A stretch of DNA of 64,000 nt from Maridesulfovibrio frigidus DSM 17176 (GTDB taxonomy: Bacteria; Desulfobacterota; Desulfovibrionia; Desulfovibrionales; Desulfovibrionaceae). Shown here one piece after another: positions 26,488-33,825 of the stretch. Both the position numbers and the translations under genes were made by a program. The DNA lies in NCBI RefSeq assembly GCF_000711735.1, contig NZ_JONL01000004.1, forward strand, positions 1 to 64,000, written 5' to 3'. Positions within the stretch are counted from its first letter, which is position 1, and each line of letters begins with the position of its first letter. The notes beneath the pieces were generated by a model that saw nothing but the letters and a program-made list of their open reading frames with translations, did no database searches and had not been told where the DNA came from.

Positions 26488-26757
26488 TTATCGAATATAA
26501 TCAGGAAGATTCAAAAAGATGTTACGCGTAAAGTCGACCATTTTTGCCATAATCCAAGGGAACGCAATCAAAAGAGCGATGAACATGGATACAATCTTTG
26601 GAACAAAAGTCAGAGTCATTTCCTGAATCTGAGTAGCAGCCTGAATAACACTGACGAAAATACCCACTACCAGTCCGACTCCAAGCATGGGCAAAGCAAG
26701 CGTAAGAGCCAATTCAATTGATTGTCTGGCGAATCCAATAACGAATTCAGGGGTCAT
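26488..26757 (-). CDS. fliQ: Flagellar export gate protein FliQ
   Basis: 89 residues with two membrane helices (ALTLALPMLGVGLVVGIFVS and IVSMFIALLIAFPWIMAKM) around the conserved QAATQIQEMTLTFVPK loop. It forms the FliPQR export gate. fliR is not next to it, so the gene for the third gate protein lies elsewhere. Last gene of the flagellar operon. Confidence 0.95.
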   Translation of the reverse strand: MTPEFVIGFARQSIELALTLALPMLGVGLVVGIFVSVIQAATQIQEMTLTFVPKIVSMFIALLIAFPWIMAKMVDFTRNIFLNLPDYIR

Positions 26758-26839
26758 AATAATCTCCGTGTTTAAACAATTACCTCTATCAGTAAACTTG
26801 GTCTAACTTTCGGTCGCTTAGGGCGATCCAGTCCTCAAG

Positions 26840-27634
26840 TCATTGAAAAGTATTTACAATAGAACCAGTCAGTAAGGTCCAACCGTCCACCATAATGAAC
26901 AAAAGAATCTTAAACGGCAATGAAACCATCGCCGGCGGCAACATCATCATACCCATAGCAAGCAAAATACTGGCGATGACCATATCGAGAATCAAAAACG
27001 GTACATAAATCAAAAATCCGATGGTAAATCCAGTCTTAAGCTCACTGATTGTATAGGCAGCAATGAGAAGCATGGTGTTAACATCTTCTTTAGTTTCAGG
27101 CCTTTTTTCACCAGTTATGGAATAGAAAATTGAAAGGTCTTTTTCGCGGGTATGCTTGAAAAGAAATTTTCGCACAGGAATCTGGGCTCGATCCAAAGCT
27201 TCTTTAAACCCTATTTCCTCGTTCAAATAAGGCTGTAATGCCGTATTGTTAACAGCTTTCCCCGTCGGCATCATGATGACTACAGTCATAAATATGGCCA
27301 AACTGGCAAGAATCTGGTTAGGAGGCATCTGCTGCGTACCCATGGCCTGACGCAGAAAATGGAAAACGATAATGATTCGTGTAAACGAAGTCATCGTCAG
27401 CAATATGGAAGGGGCCATACCTAAAATAGTCAACAGAAATAGAATCTCAAGCAGTTTCGAAACCTGCTCGGGCTCATCCTGCCCAGCAGCAAGATTCAGA
27501 GTCAAAGTCGGAATAGTCTGATCCTGAGCGAATACAACTGCTGGTAAAACCAGTAGAAATACAGCGCTAAGAGTCAGAAGAGCCGGCATCCTCTTTTTTA
27601 AGAAATCCGGCAAAATCTTTTTCATCCTTTCCAT
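26840..27634 (-). CDS. fliP: Flagellar export gate protein FliP
   Basis: Core of the type III export gate. A cleavable signal peptide ending VVFAQDQ is followed by four membrane helices; FHFLRQAMGTQQMPPNQILASL and MMMLPPAMVSLPFKILLFIMVDGW are family hallmarks. The exact start is uncertain: ATG 27634 (chosen, with GAAGG nearby) or ATG 27625. Either overlaps fliO by about 60 bases. Confidence 0.95.
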   Translation of the reverse strand: MERMKKILPDFLKKRMPALLTLSAVFLLVLPAVVFAQDQTIPTLTLNLAAGQDEPEQVSKLLEILFLLTILGMAPSILLTMTSFTRIIIVFHFLRQAMGTQQMPPNQILASLAIFMTVVIMMPTGKAVNNTALQPYLNEEIGFKEALDRAQIPVRKFLFKHTREKDLSIFYSITGEKRPETKEDVNTMLLIAAYTISELKTGFTIGFLIYVPFLILDMVIASILLAMGMMMLPPAMVSLPFKILLFIMVDGWTLLTGSIVNTFQ

Positions 27635-27953
27635 GACCTTCTTCCCTTGCGTGAAGCAGAGTAATTTTATCCTGAGTAACACCAAGCACAAGATCCTGAC
27701 CGCGATACTTAATCACCGTAATATTCTGACGAGGACCAAGCGGAAGACGATCAACTATTTTAAGCTCACCTTTACGTGCACCTGTAAATCCATGCCCTAA
27801 GTTAAGGCGCTTCATCAAATAATAAATCAAAAAAAGCATCGCCAAAATCAGAAACAGAGCCCCTGACATTTTCAAAATGGAGGTAACTCCAGCGTCAGGG
27901 ACAGAAACCGCAAGCGGCGTTGTGGAATTAAGCAAGATGTTTGACTCGCTCAA
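27567..27953 (-). CDS. fliO: Flagellar assembly protein FliO
   Basis: 128 residues: one N-terminal helix (LKMSGALFLILAMLFLIYYLMKRL) and a small cytoplasmic domain with LKIVDRLPLGPRQNITVIKY, as in FliO proteins that help FliP assemble. It overlaps fliN at its start and fliP at its end. Confidence 0.9.
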   Translation of the reverse strand: MSESNILLNSTTPLAVSVPDAGVTSILKMSGALFLILAMLFLIYYLMKRLNLGHGFTGARKGELKIVDRLPLGPRQNITVIKYRGQDLVLGVTQDKITLLHAREEGHGKDEKDFAGFLKKEDAGSSDS

Positions 27954-28620
27954 TAGGACTGATAATATCTGTCAATCTTATACCAAATTTTTCATTAATA
28001 ACAACAGCTTCGCCACGAGCAACCAGCTTTCCGTTAACATAAATTTCAAGAGGCTCACCGGCAAGCTTGGTAAGTTCTACAACAGACCCTGCGCCGAGCT
28101 GTAAAAGCTCATTGATAAGCATTTTGGTACGCCCAAGTTCAGCAGAAACATCAAGCGGAATATCGAGAATAAAATCGAGATCGCGTCTTGAACCATCATG
28201 ACGAGGGTTTTTCGCTTCGCTGGTGAAATCCTTTAAATCTGCATCGCGAGTCTGAGTGCGGAGGAACTCTTGTTCCTTCTCTTTACGGAGATCATCACCG
28301 GTATCATCAGCAAGAGCGGAAGCCCACTCATCAGCAAGAGCGTCATCGCCACCACCACCGCCGCCGCCGATATCACCAATATCGTCCGTAGCATCACCGG
28401 ATTCGCCCAGAGCTGCTGCCCATTCGTCAGCAAGAGCGTCATCACCACCAGCGTCATCAGTATCGCCAGATTCAGCAAGAGCAGAAGCCCATTCGTCAGC
28501 CAAAGCATCGTCATTGCCATTGCCGGGGTCTGCACCTGCTTCTGCACCACCATCGCCATCCGTTAGTGCATCCGCCCACTCTTGTGCGAGTTTATCTTGA
28601 TCAAGATCATCAGACATCAT
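27928..28620 (-). CDS. fliN: Flagellar motor switch protein FliN with repeated acidic N-terminal motif
   Basis: Forms the C-ring base and takes part in switching and cargo docking. The C-terminal 80 residues are the SpoA domain (ILDIPLDVSAELGRTKM, LGAGSVVELTKLAGEPLEIY, NGKLVARGEAVVINEKFGIR). The N-terminal 110 residues are unusual: Asp/Gly-rich with four copies of DxLAxEWAxAL at about residues 9-19, 38-48, 61-71 and 93-103, where E. coli FliN has one comparable LWADAL segment. A run of seven Gly codons lies before the fourth copy. ATG 28620 follows GGAGG by 9 bases. About 230 residues, against 137 in E. coli. Confidence 0.93.
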   Translation of the reverse strand: MMSDDLDQDKLAQEWADALTDGDGGAEAGADPGNGNDDALADEWASALAESGDTDDAGGDDALADEWAAALGESGDATDDIGDIGGGGGGGDDALADEWASALADDTGDDLRKEKEQEFLRTQTRDADLKDFTSEAKNPRHDGSRRDLDFILDIPLDVSAELGRTKMLINELLQLGAGSVVELTKLAGEPLEIYVNGKLVARGEAVVINEKFGIRLTDIISPIERVKHLA

Positions 28621-28718
28621 TGCCGTCAACCTCCGGCTTTATCATTTATTACCAGTCAACTAACTCGCCATGAAAGCCAATTAGTCGACAAAGCAATACA
28701 GCAATTGCAAAAAGCGTG

Positions 28719-29222
28719 CTACTGAATAACCATATCCGTAAAATATACCTGTAGGACCTTAGAACCACCCATAATCTGATTCAATCTATCCACAATTTCT
28801 TTCTTAAGCAGGATCTTATTTTCCATACTGGATAAATCCTGAAAGGTCTTACTGGAAAGCAAAAGAATCAAGGTGTCTTTAATCATCGGCTCTTTTTTGG
28901 CAATTTCAGCCACGGCTTCTTCAGTAGTAACTTCTACATCAATTCCGAGTTTTAAATATCTTCGGCCAAGAGGGTCGGCAAGGTTAACCACAAAGATCGG
29001 CAAGGTAACCGTAAACCCGTCACCCGGTAGCGGAGCAGCATTGGGATCAACTTCAGCTTCTTCAACCTTAGCAGTCTCAGCTGCATCTTCCGGCGCACCA
29101 GCAAAAAATTTATCATAGGCGAAATACCCACCACCACCGATAATAACAAGAAGCAGGATTAAAATAATCCACTTCAGCATTCCACCCTTTTTTTTCGACC
29201 CTTCTCCAGCTTCATCAGCCAT
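28719..29222 (-). CDS. fliL: Flagellar basal body protein FliL
   Basis: 167 residues: a short cytoplasmic tail, one membrane helix (LKWIILILLLVIIGGGGYFA), an acidic Ala-rich linker and the periplasmic SPFH-like domain (FVVNLADPLGRRYLKLGIDV, ending VLQVYFTDMVIQ). FliL rings surround the stators. Gap of 98 bases to fliN, 36 bases after the second motB. Confidence 0.93.
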   Translation of the reverse strand: MADEAGEGSKKKGGMLKWIILILLLVIIGGGGYFAYDKFFAGAPEDAAETAKVEEAEVDPNAAPLPGDGFTVTLPIFVVNLADPLGRRYLKLGIDVEVTTEEAVAEIAKKEPMIKDTLILLLSSKTFQDLSSMENKILLKKEIVDRLNQIMGGSKVLQVYFTDMVIQ

Positions 29223-29258
29223 GATAATGCACCTTTTCCAATGTTTACTTTATATAAT

Positions 29259-29990
29259 CTATGAATAACCACCCAAATGGGGTGTCGTCTTTATCAAAAT
29301 TTCCACACGCCTGTTCTGGCCTCTACCTTCCGGTGTTGTATTGCTAAACATCGGATAAGTCGGCCCGTAACCAGACACTGTGAGCCGCTGATTCGAAATT
29401 CCCTGCTCAACAAAGTAAGAAAGCACAGCCATAGCCCGCTGACCGGACAATTCGAAATTAGAAGGATTCATTCCCCCGACATCGTCAGTATAACCAGAAA
29501 TATTTATATCCGCCGCACCTAGGTACTCAAGTACAGGAATAAACTGATGAAGCAGAACTTTCGCATTGTCATCAAGCTCATACGCACCAAGAGGAAACAA
29601 AAGCTTGTCCGTAAGTACCAGCGCAACACCTTCCGGCTTTGCAAGCACCTTCAGATTTTCATCAAGCGTCGATCTATCCATATCCGGAGGCAAAACATCA
29701 TCAGGAAAGAGTAGGTCTTTAATCCTATTCTGTTTATCCATTACTTCCCAAGGCCGCTCAAGCAGCTCGCTGACCAAGGTGACTTTCGCTGTAACCTTTC
29801 CCGATCCCCTTTTAGAAAGAAAACCAAGCTCCGCAGGAGTAATGGTAACTCGCGTCATAAAACTCTGATCCATGGAAGCCATACTGAGCAAGAGCACAAA
29901 AAAAGTCAAAAGAAGCGTAACAAGATCAGAAAAGGTGACCAGCCAAGCCCCACCCGGATCAGGAAATTTTTTCTGCTTTTTTTTACCCAT
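29259..29990 (-). CDS. motB: MotB-like stator protein, second paralogue
   Basis: 243 residues. Pro-rich tail, then WLVTFSDLVTLLLTFFVLLL, where the Asp is the proton- or sodium-binding residue of MotB. The C-terminal OmpA domain has ISGYTDDVGG and NFELSGQRAMAVL, peptidoglycan-binding positions. It is one of two adjacent MotB-like genes served by a single motA; 13 bases separate them. Confidence 0.9.
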   Translation of the reverse strand: MGKKKQKKFPDPGGAWLVTFSDLVTLLLTFFVLLLSMASMDQSFMTRVTITPAELGFLSKRGSGKVTAKVTLVSELLERPWEVMDKQNRIKDLLFPDDVLPPDMDRSTLDENLKVLAKPEGVALVLTDKLLFPLGAYELDDNAKVLLHQFIPVLEYLGAADINISGYTDDVGGMNPSNFELSGQRAMAVLSYFVEQGISNQRLTVSGYGPTYPMFSNTTPEGRGQNRRVEILIKTTPHLGGYS

Positions 29991-30003
29991 AATAAAGCAA
30001 CCG

Positions 30004-30843
30004 TTACTGCTTACCCTGATTAGGCTTTACCGAATCTTTAATCGGGAAAACAAAATCATTAAATTTAAACTTGTCATCCGCCTTATCTTTATTATCCGGC
30101 TGATACTTCCTAAGCTCGCGCTCAACCAGCGGGTTCCTGCTATCCAAAACAATATCAACTCTGCGGTTTTTTAACCGCCCTTCAGGCGTTCCATTCGGAT
30201 AACGAGGATTGAACTTTCCGTAAGCCTCGATCTTGAGCATCTCGGTATTCATACCGTTTCTAACTAAGTAAGTATAAACCGACAGCACCCTATTAAGTGA
30301 TAATTTCCATGAAAGATCAGGAGTTATATTCTTATCTTCCACACGGTAATCTTCACCAAACTCATCACGTAAAATCGAAGTATGTCCAGCCAATAATATA
30401 GGGCTTTTCACGCGTTTCAAAACAGGCAATATCGTATCTAAAACTTTTCTACCTTCAAGAGAAAGATCTGTACTATCAGGAGCATAAAGCACATCTGATC
30501 CAATAGAAAGAATCTGTACAAATCTATTCGATTCAAACCGCAAATCATCTTCCGCAAATTCCCAAAGAAGTGGCTTGATCAGTTCAAGATCGTCCTTAAC
30601 CTCAAGCGGACCAATGGCAATGGTACGGCGCGTATCTTTCGTAGAAAGAACATCATATCCTTTATTACCAAACCCGAAGGTTCCAATAATCGAACCAAGA
30701 ACAACCAGCTTTCTGCGTTCATCAACCACAGACATACTAACCAAAAGCACGAAGAAAGTGAGCATCAGTGTCATAAGGTCACTGAATGTAATAAGCCAGA
30801 GAGGCTGTCCCTCTGGCGGGATCTGTTTCTTCTCTTTAACCAT
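30004..30843 (-). CDS. MotB-like stator protein, first paralogue
   Basis: 279 residues with the same plan: LWLITFSDLMTLMLTFFVLLVSM with the ion-binding Asp, a plug-like segment and an OmpA domain (ILLAGHTSILRD, LSWKLSLNRVLSVYTYLVR, RLKNRRVDIV). It has an extra Lys/Asp-rich C-terminal tail. Lies 28 bases after motA. The two paralogues differ enough to suggest division of labour or mixed stators rather than recent duplication. Confidence 0.9.
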   Translation of the reverse strand: MVKEKKQIPPEGQPLWLITFSDLMTLMLTFFVLLVSMSVVDERRKLVVLGSIIGTFGFGNKGYDVLSTKDTRRTIAIGPLEVKDDLELIKPLLWEFAEDDLRFESNRFVQILSIGSDVLYAPDSTDLSLEGRKVLDTILPVLKRVKSPILLAGHTSILRDEFGEDYRVEDKNITPDLSWKLSLNRVLSVYTYLVRNGMNTEMLKIEAYGKFNPRYPNGTPEGRLKNRRVDIVLDSRNPLVERELRKYQPDNKDKADDKFKFNDFVFPIKDSVKPNQGKQ

Positions 30844-30871
30844 TTACCCCCCGACCGAACTCAAACTCCAC

Positions 30872-31633
30872 CTAGTCAACTGCTCTACGAATTTTAGGTG
30901 GCAAAAAGCTATTCAACTTTTCTTCAATAATCTTAGGGTTTTCACCTTTGGAAATAGAAATTATACCTTCCATGACCATTTCACGTAAAAGGACTTCTTC
31001 CTTACTTCTGGTCTTAAGCTTACCGGACATCGGCGTAAATACGAGGTTGGCTAGAATAGCACCGTATAGAGTAGTAAGCAGAGCAACAGCCATAGCAGGT
31101 CCAATCGAACTTGGATCACTCATGGTCTGAAGCATCTGTACCAGCCCAATAACTGTACCGATCATTCCCATTGCTGGTGCGAAGTCAGCAAAAACTTTCA
31201 AAATTTCCGCACCAGTTTCATGCCTATTCTCAAGGTACTGAATTTCAGTTTCCAAAATTTCCTGGATAACCTGCGGCTCCAGTCCATCAACAGTTAACTG
31301 CAAACCTTTGCGCAAAAAATCATCTTCAATACTTTTAAGCGCGGGCTCCAGAGAAAGAATACCTTCGCGGCGGGCGCGGTTTGCGAAATCCATGAATTTG
31401 TCGATGATATCGGAAGGAGATTCAAGGCTGGAAAAAAAAGTTTTCTTTATGACTCCAAAGACCCCAACAACATGACCTGCTGGATAATTAACTAAAGAAG
31501 CCCCGATAGTTCCACCGATAACAATGAATACAGATGGAACAGAAATGAAGATGCCCAAAGGACTCCCGACTAGAATAGCCGCAAGTACAAGGCCGAACGA
31601 AAGAACTATCCCTATAATGGTACCGAGATCCAT
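30872..31633 (-). CDS. motA: Flagellar stator protein MotA
   Basis: 253 residues, four membrane helices. LGTIIGIVLSFGLVLAAILVG at the start, FADFAPAMGMIGTVIGLVQML with the conserved Pro/Gly, and AMAVALLTTLYGAILANLVF for the inner helices; the cytoplasmic loop carries charged torque residues around RREGILSLEPALK. First of the stator and export genes, 30 bases after yggS. Confidence 0.95.
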   Translation of the reverse strand: MDLGTIIGIVLSFGLVLAAILVGSPLGIFISVPSVFIVIGGTIGASLVNYPAGHVVGVFGVIKKTFFSSLESPSDIIDKFMDFANRARREGILSLEPALKSIEDDFLRKGLQLTVDGLEPQVIQEILETEIQYLENRHETGAEILKVFADFAPAMGMIGTVIGLVQMLQTMSDPSSIGPAMAVALLTTLYGAILANLVFTPMSGKLKTRSKEEVLLREMVMEGIISISKGENPKIIEEKLNSFLPPKIRRAVD

Positions 31634-31663
31634 TTAGCCCGCCTTTCGGTGTTTTGAGCCGGT

Positions 31664-32365
31664 TTAACCCGGTCTCTGTCCAAAAATTCTAGTTCCGACT
31701 CTAACCATTGTGGACCCTTCCTCAATGGCAACTCTGAAATCTCCCGTCATACCCATTGAAAGCTCAGGAAGCTTAATCCCAAACAACTTTTCCATACCTT
31801 CGGAGAGCATACGCAGTCTGGCAAAGTAAGGGCGCGCACCTTCAGCATCTCCAAAAAATGGAGGAAGAGCCATAAGTCCTGTCAACTTCAAATTCTCGTA
31901 ATCAGAAATTTCTTCAATCAGCGCAGGCAGTTGCTCTTCTGAAACGCCGCTTTTCTGCTCTTCGCCAGCTGTATTTATCTGGATAAGAATATTTTGGACA
32001 ACTCCAAGTGAGTTAGCCTTTTTATTCAAAAGGTTTGCCAGCTTAGCCGAATCAACACTATGTATAGCGCAAAAACGTCCAGAAACATACTTAGCTTTCT
32101 TGGACTGAAGACCGCCAATATAATGCCAGTCGATATCAAGACCAGCCAGTGCTTCCTGCTTAGCTAGGGCCTCCTGCATATAGGACTCGCCAAAGCTTCT
32201 ATGACCCGCACGATACAATATTTCAACATCAGAAGCCGTGTGAAACTTAGAAACCGCCATCAGCGCAACCTCACCGGGCTTGCGCCCAGCTCTAGCAACC
32301 GCATCAGCAACGTCCGAGTTGACTGCTGAAATGTTCTCTATAAGTTCTTTTTCCCTATTTTCCAT
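31664..32365 (-). CDS. yggS: YggS/PLPBP-family pyridoxal 5'-phosphate homeostasis protein
   Basis: Single-domain TIM-barrel PLP-binding protein of 233 residues, no known catalysis; buffers PLP and affects amino acid pools. The PLP Lys is in ALMAVSKFH, and HYIGGLQSKKAKYV, LSMGMTGDFRVAIEEGSTMVRVG are the family signatures. It precedes motA closely and may be in the same transcript. Confidence 0.92.
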   Translation of the reverse strand: MENREKELIENISAVNSDVADAVARAGRKPGEVALMAVSKFHTASDVEILYRAGHRSFGESYMQEALAKQEALAGLDIDWHYIGGLQSKKAKYVSGRFCAIHSVDSAKLANLLNKKANSLGVVQNILIQINTAGEEQKSGVSEEQLPALIEEISDYENLKLTGLMALPPFFGDAEGARPYFARLRMLSEGMEKLFGIKLPELSMGMTGDFRVAIEEGSTMVRVGTRIFGQRPG

Positions 32366-32609
32366 CTGCTTACTGACTTACCTTAGCGGGCATACTTATA
32401 TTAAATTTCGGTTGATTCTTGAAATATCTTTAATAAAAAGAAAATAAAAGAACAAGGAAACTCGTAATTTAACTATTAGAACCCTCTGTTTGAAGGCTTG
32501 CAGGGAATACCTAAAAGTGATTATTGAACCACACTCTCAAATATCCCCGCAAAGCAAAGCCATTACTATTAATTTCTAATAATAACAGCTAATTATAGAC
32601 AAACTTAAT

Positions 32610-33524
32610 CTATTCGCCAAGACCAATGGACCTTAGGAATCCAACGTCTTCGGTCCAGTCTTCTTTGACCTTAACCCAAAGCTCTAACATAACTTTCTGT
32701 TCTAACATCTCTTCTATTTCAGTACGAGCCTTGATGCCAATTTTCTTAAGGTTTTGCCCACCCTTACCGATGATCATACCCTTGTGGTTCTTCTTTGATG
32801 TGTAGATAATCGCGCCAATATTAACGAGATTTTTATCAGGGTCCTGATTCCAGAACTCAATTTCTACTGCTGTGGAGTACGGAAGTTCCTGCTGAAGGCT
32901 CATGAAAAGCTTCTCGCGAATAACTTCTGAGGCCATAAAGCGCATAGGAACAGTGGATACCTGATCTTCAGGGAACATCGGAGGGCCTTCAGGCAATGCT
33001 TCTTTGACCTTTTCAAGAAGAATATCAATGCCTTCGCCTTTACGGGCGGATACTGGAAAGAATTCAGCTTCAGGCCACATAGCCTGCGCTTTTTCCATGA
33101 CAGGAAGCAGCATCGCTTTATCTTTAACTTTATCAATTTTATTAACAGCAACAAAAATCTTACGGCCTGAACCGTTGATAGGTTTAACAAGTGGCTCAAG
33201 TTCTTTTTCCATCATGTGCGGCTTCGCTGCGAAAAATGCTGCATCAAACAGAATTACGATGACGTCAGAATTGGAAAGAGCATCCCACGCAGTATCAAGC
33301 AAGAAACGATTCATCTTGCCGCGCATTCTATGGATACCCGGAGTATCGAGGAACACAACCTGCGAATCTTCATCTGTGAGGATACCACTGATACGGTTAC
33401 GAGTGGTCTGAGGCTTGGGAGAAACAATCGCGATTTTCTGCCCAAGATATTGATTCATCAATGTGCTTTTGCCAGAGTTTGGAGGCCCGAGAAGCGCTAC
33501 AAATCCGAATTTAGGTTCTGACAT
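32610..33524 (-). CDS. era: GTPase Era
   Basis: Ribosome-associated GTPase needed for 16S rRNA maturation, 304 residues. G1 GPPNSGKST, G2/G3 region TTRNRISGI and DTPGIH, G4 NKID, then a C-terminal KH domain (IIGKGGQNLKKIGIKARTEIE) that binds the 3' end of 16S rRNA. AAGGAT precedes the ATG. The 244-base gap to yggS shows nothing clear. Confidence 0.96.
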   Translation of the reverse strand: MSEPKFGFVALLGPPNSGKSTLMNQYLGQKIAIVSPKPQTTRNRISGILTDEDSQVVFLDTPGIHRMRGKMNRFLLDTAWDALSNSDVIVILFDAAFFAAKPHMMEKELEPLVKPINGSGRKIFVAVNKIDKVKDKAMLLPVMEKAQAMWPEAEFFPVSARKGEGIDILLEKVKEALPEGPPMFPEDQVSTVPMRFMASEVIREKLFMSLQQELPYSTAVEIEFWNQDPDKNLVNIGAIIYTSKKNHKGMIIGKGGQNLKKIGIKARTEIEEMLEQKVMLELWVKVKEDWTEDVGFLRSIGLGE

Positions 33525-33825
33525 AGAAATTATCCTTATTTATTATTTCGATCCGCATGTTCATTTGAAAATGCGGAATAAAGTTTATATTTTTCCAAAA
33601 AAGATTCTCTGCTAAAATAACTACACGAAAAAAACTATACACGCCAATTTTCATGTCGCCTGATATTTTTTCCAGCAAAGACATTCACACTTTTAACAAT
33701 CAAACCCTTCCCAAGCATGCTCGGGAAGGGCTTATATATACAATTTTCAACATAGACTTTGTCTAGAGTTTTGCAAAACAAAGTCTAGTCTAGGCTTATA
33801 ATCTATTAAAATCAGACCAGTAAGA
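33525..33825. other. Intergenic region topA-era with two hairpins
   Basis: CCCTTCCC (33705-33712) pairs with GGGAAGGG (33723-33730) around a palindromic AGCATGCT, making a strong hairpin without a U-run after topA. AGACTTTGT (33754-33762) pairs with ACAAAGTCT (33778-33786) around TTTTGCAAAA. One may terminate topA; the other may be an operator. No gene is seen. Confidence 0.6.

Noticed and set aside
28256-28600. Plus-strand ORF opposite fliN
   Set aside because: A shadow caused by the low-complexity repeats of the fliN N-terminus; Ser/Ala/Pro-rich and without a start signal.
33754-33786. Second terminator after topA
   Set aside because: The stem has no U-run and a large loop; left as an unexplained inverted repeat.
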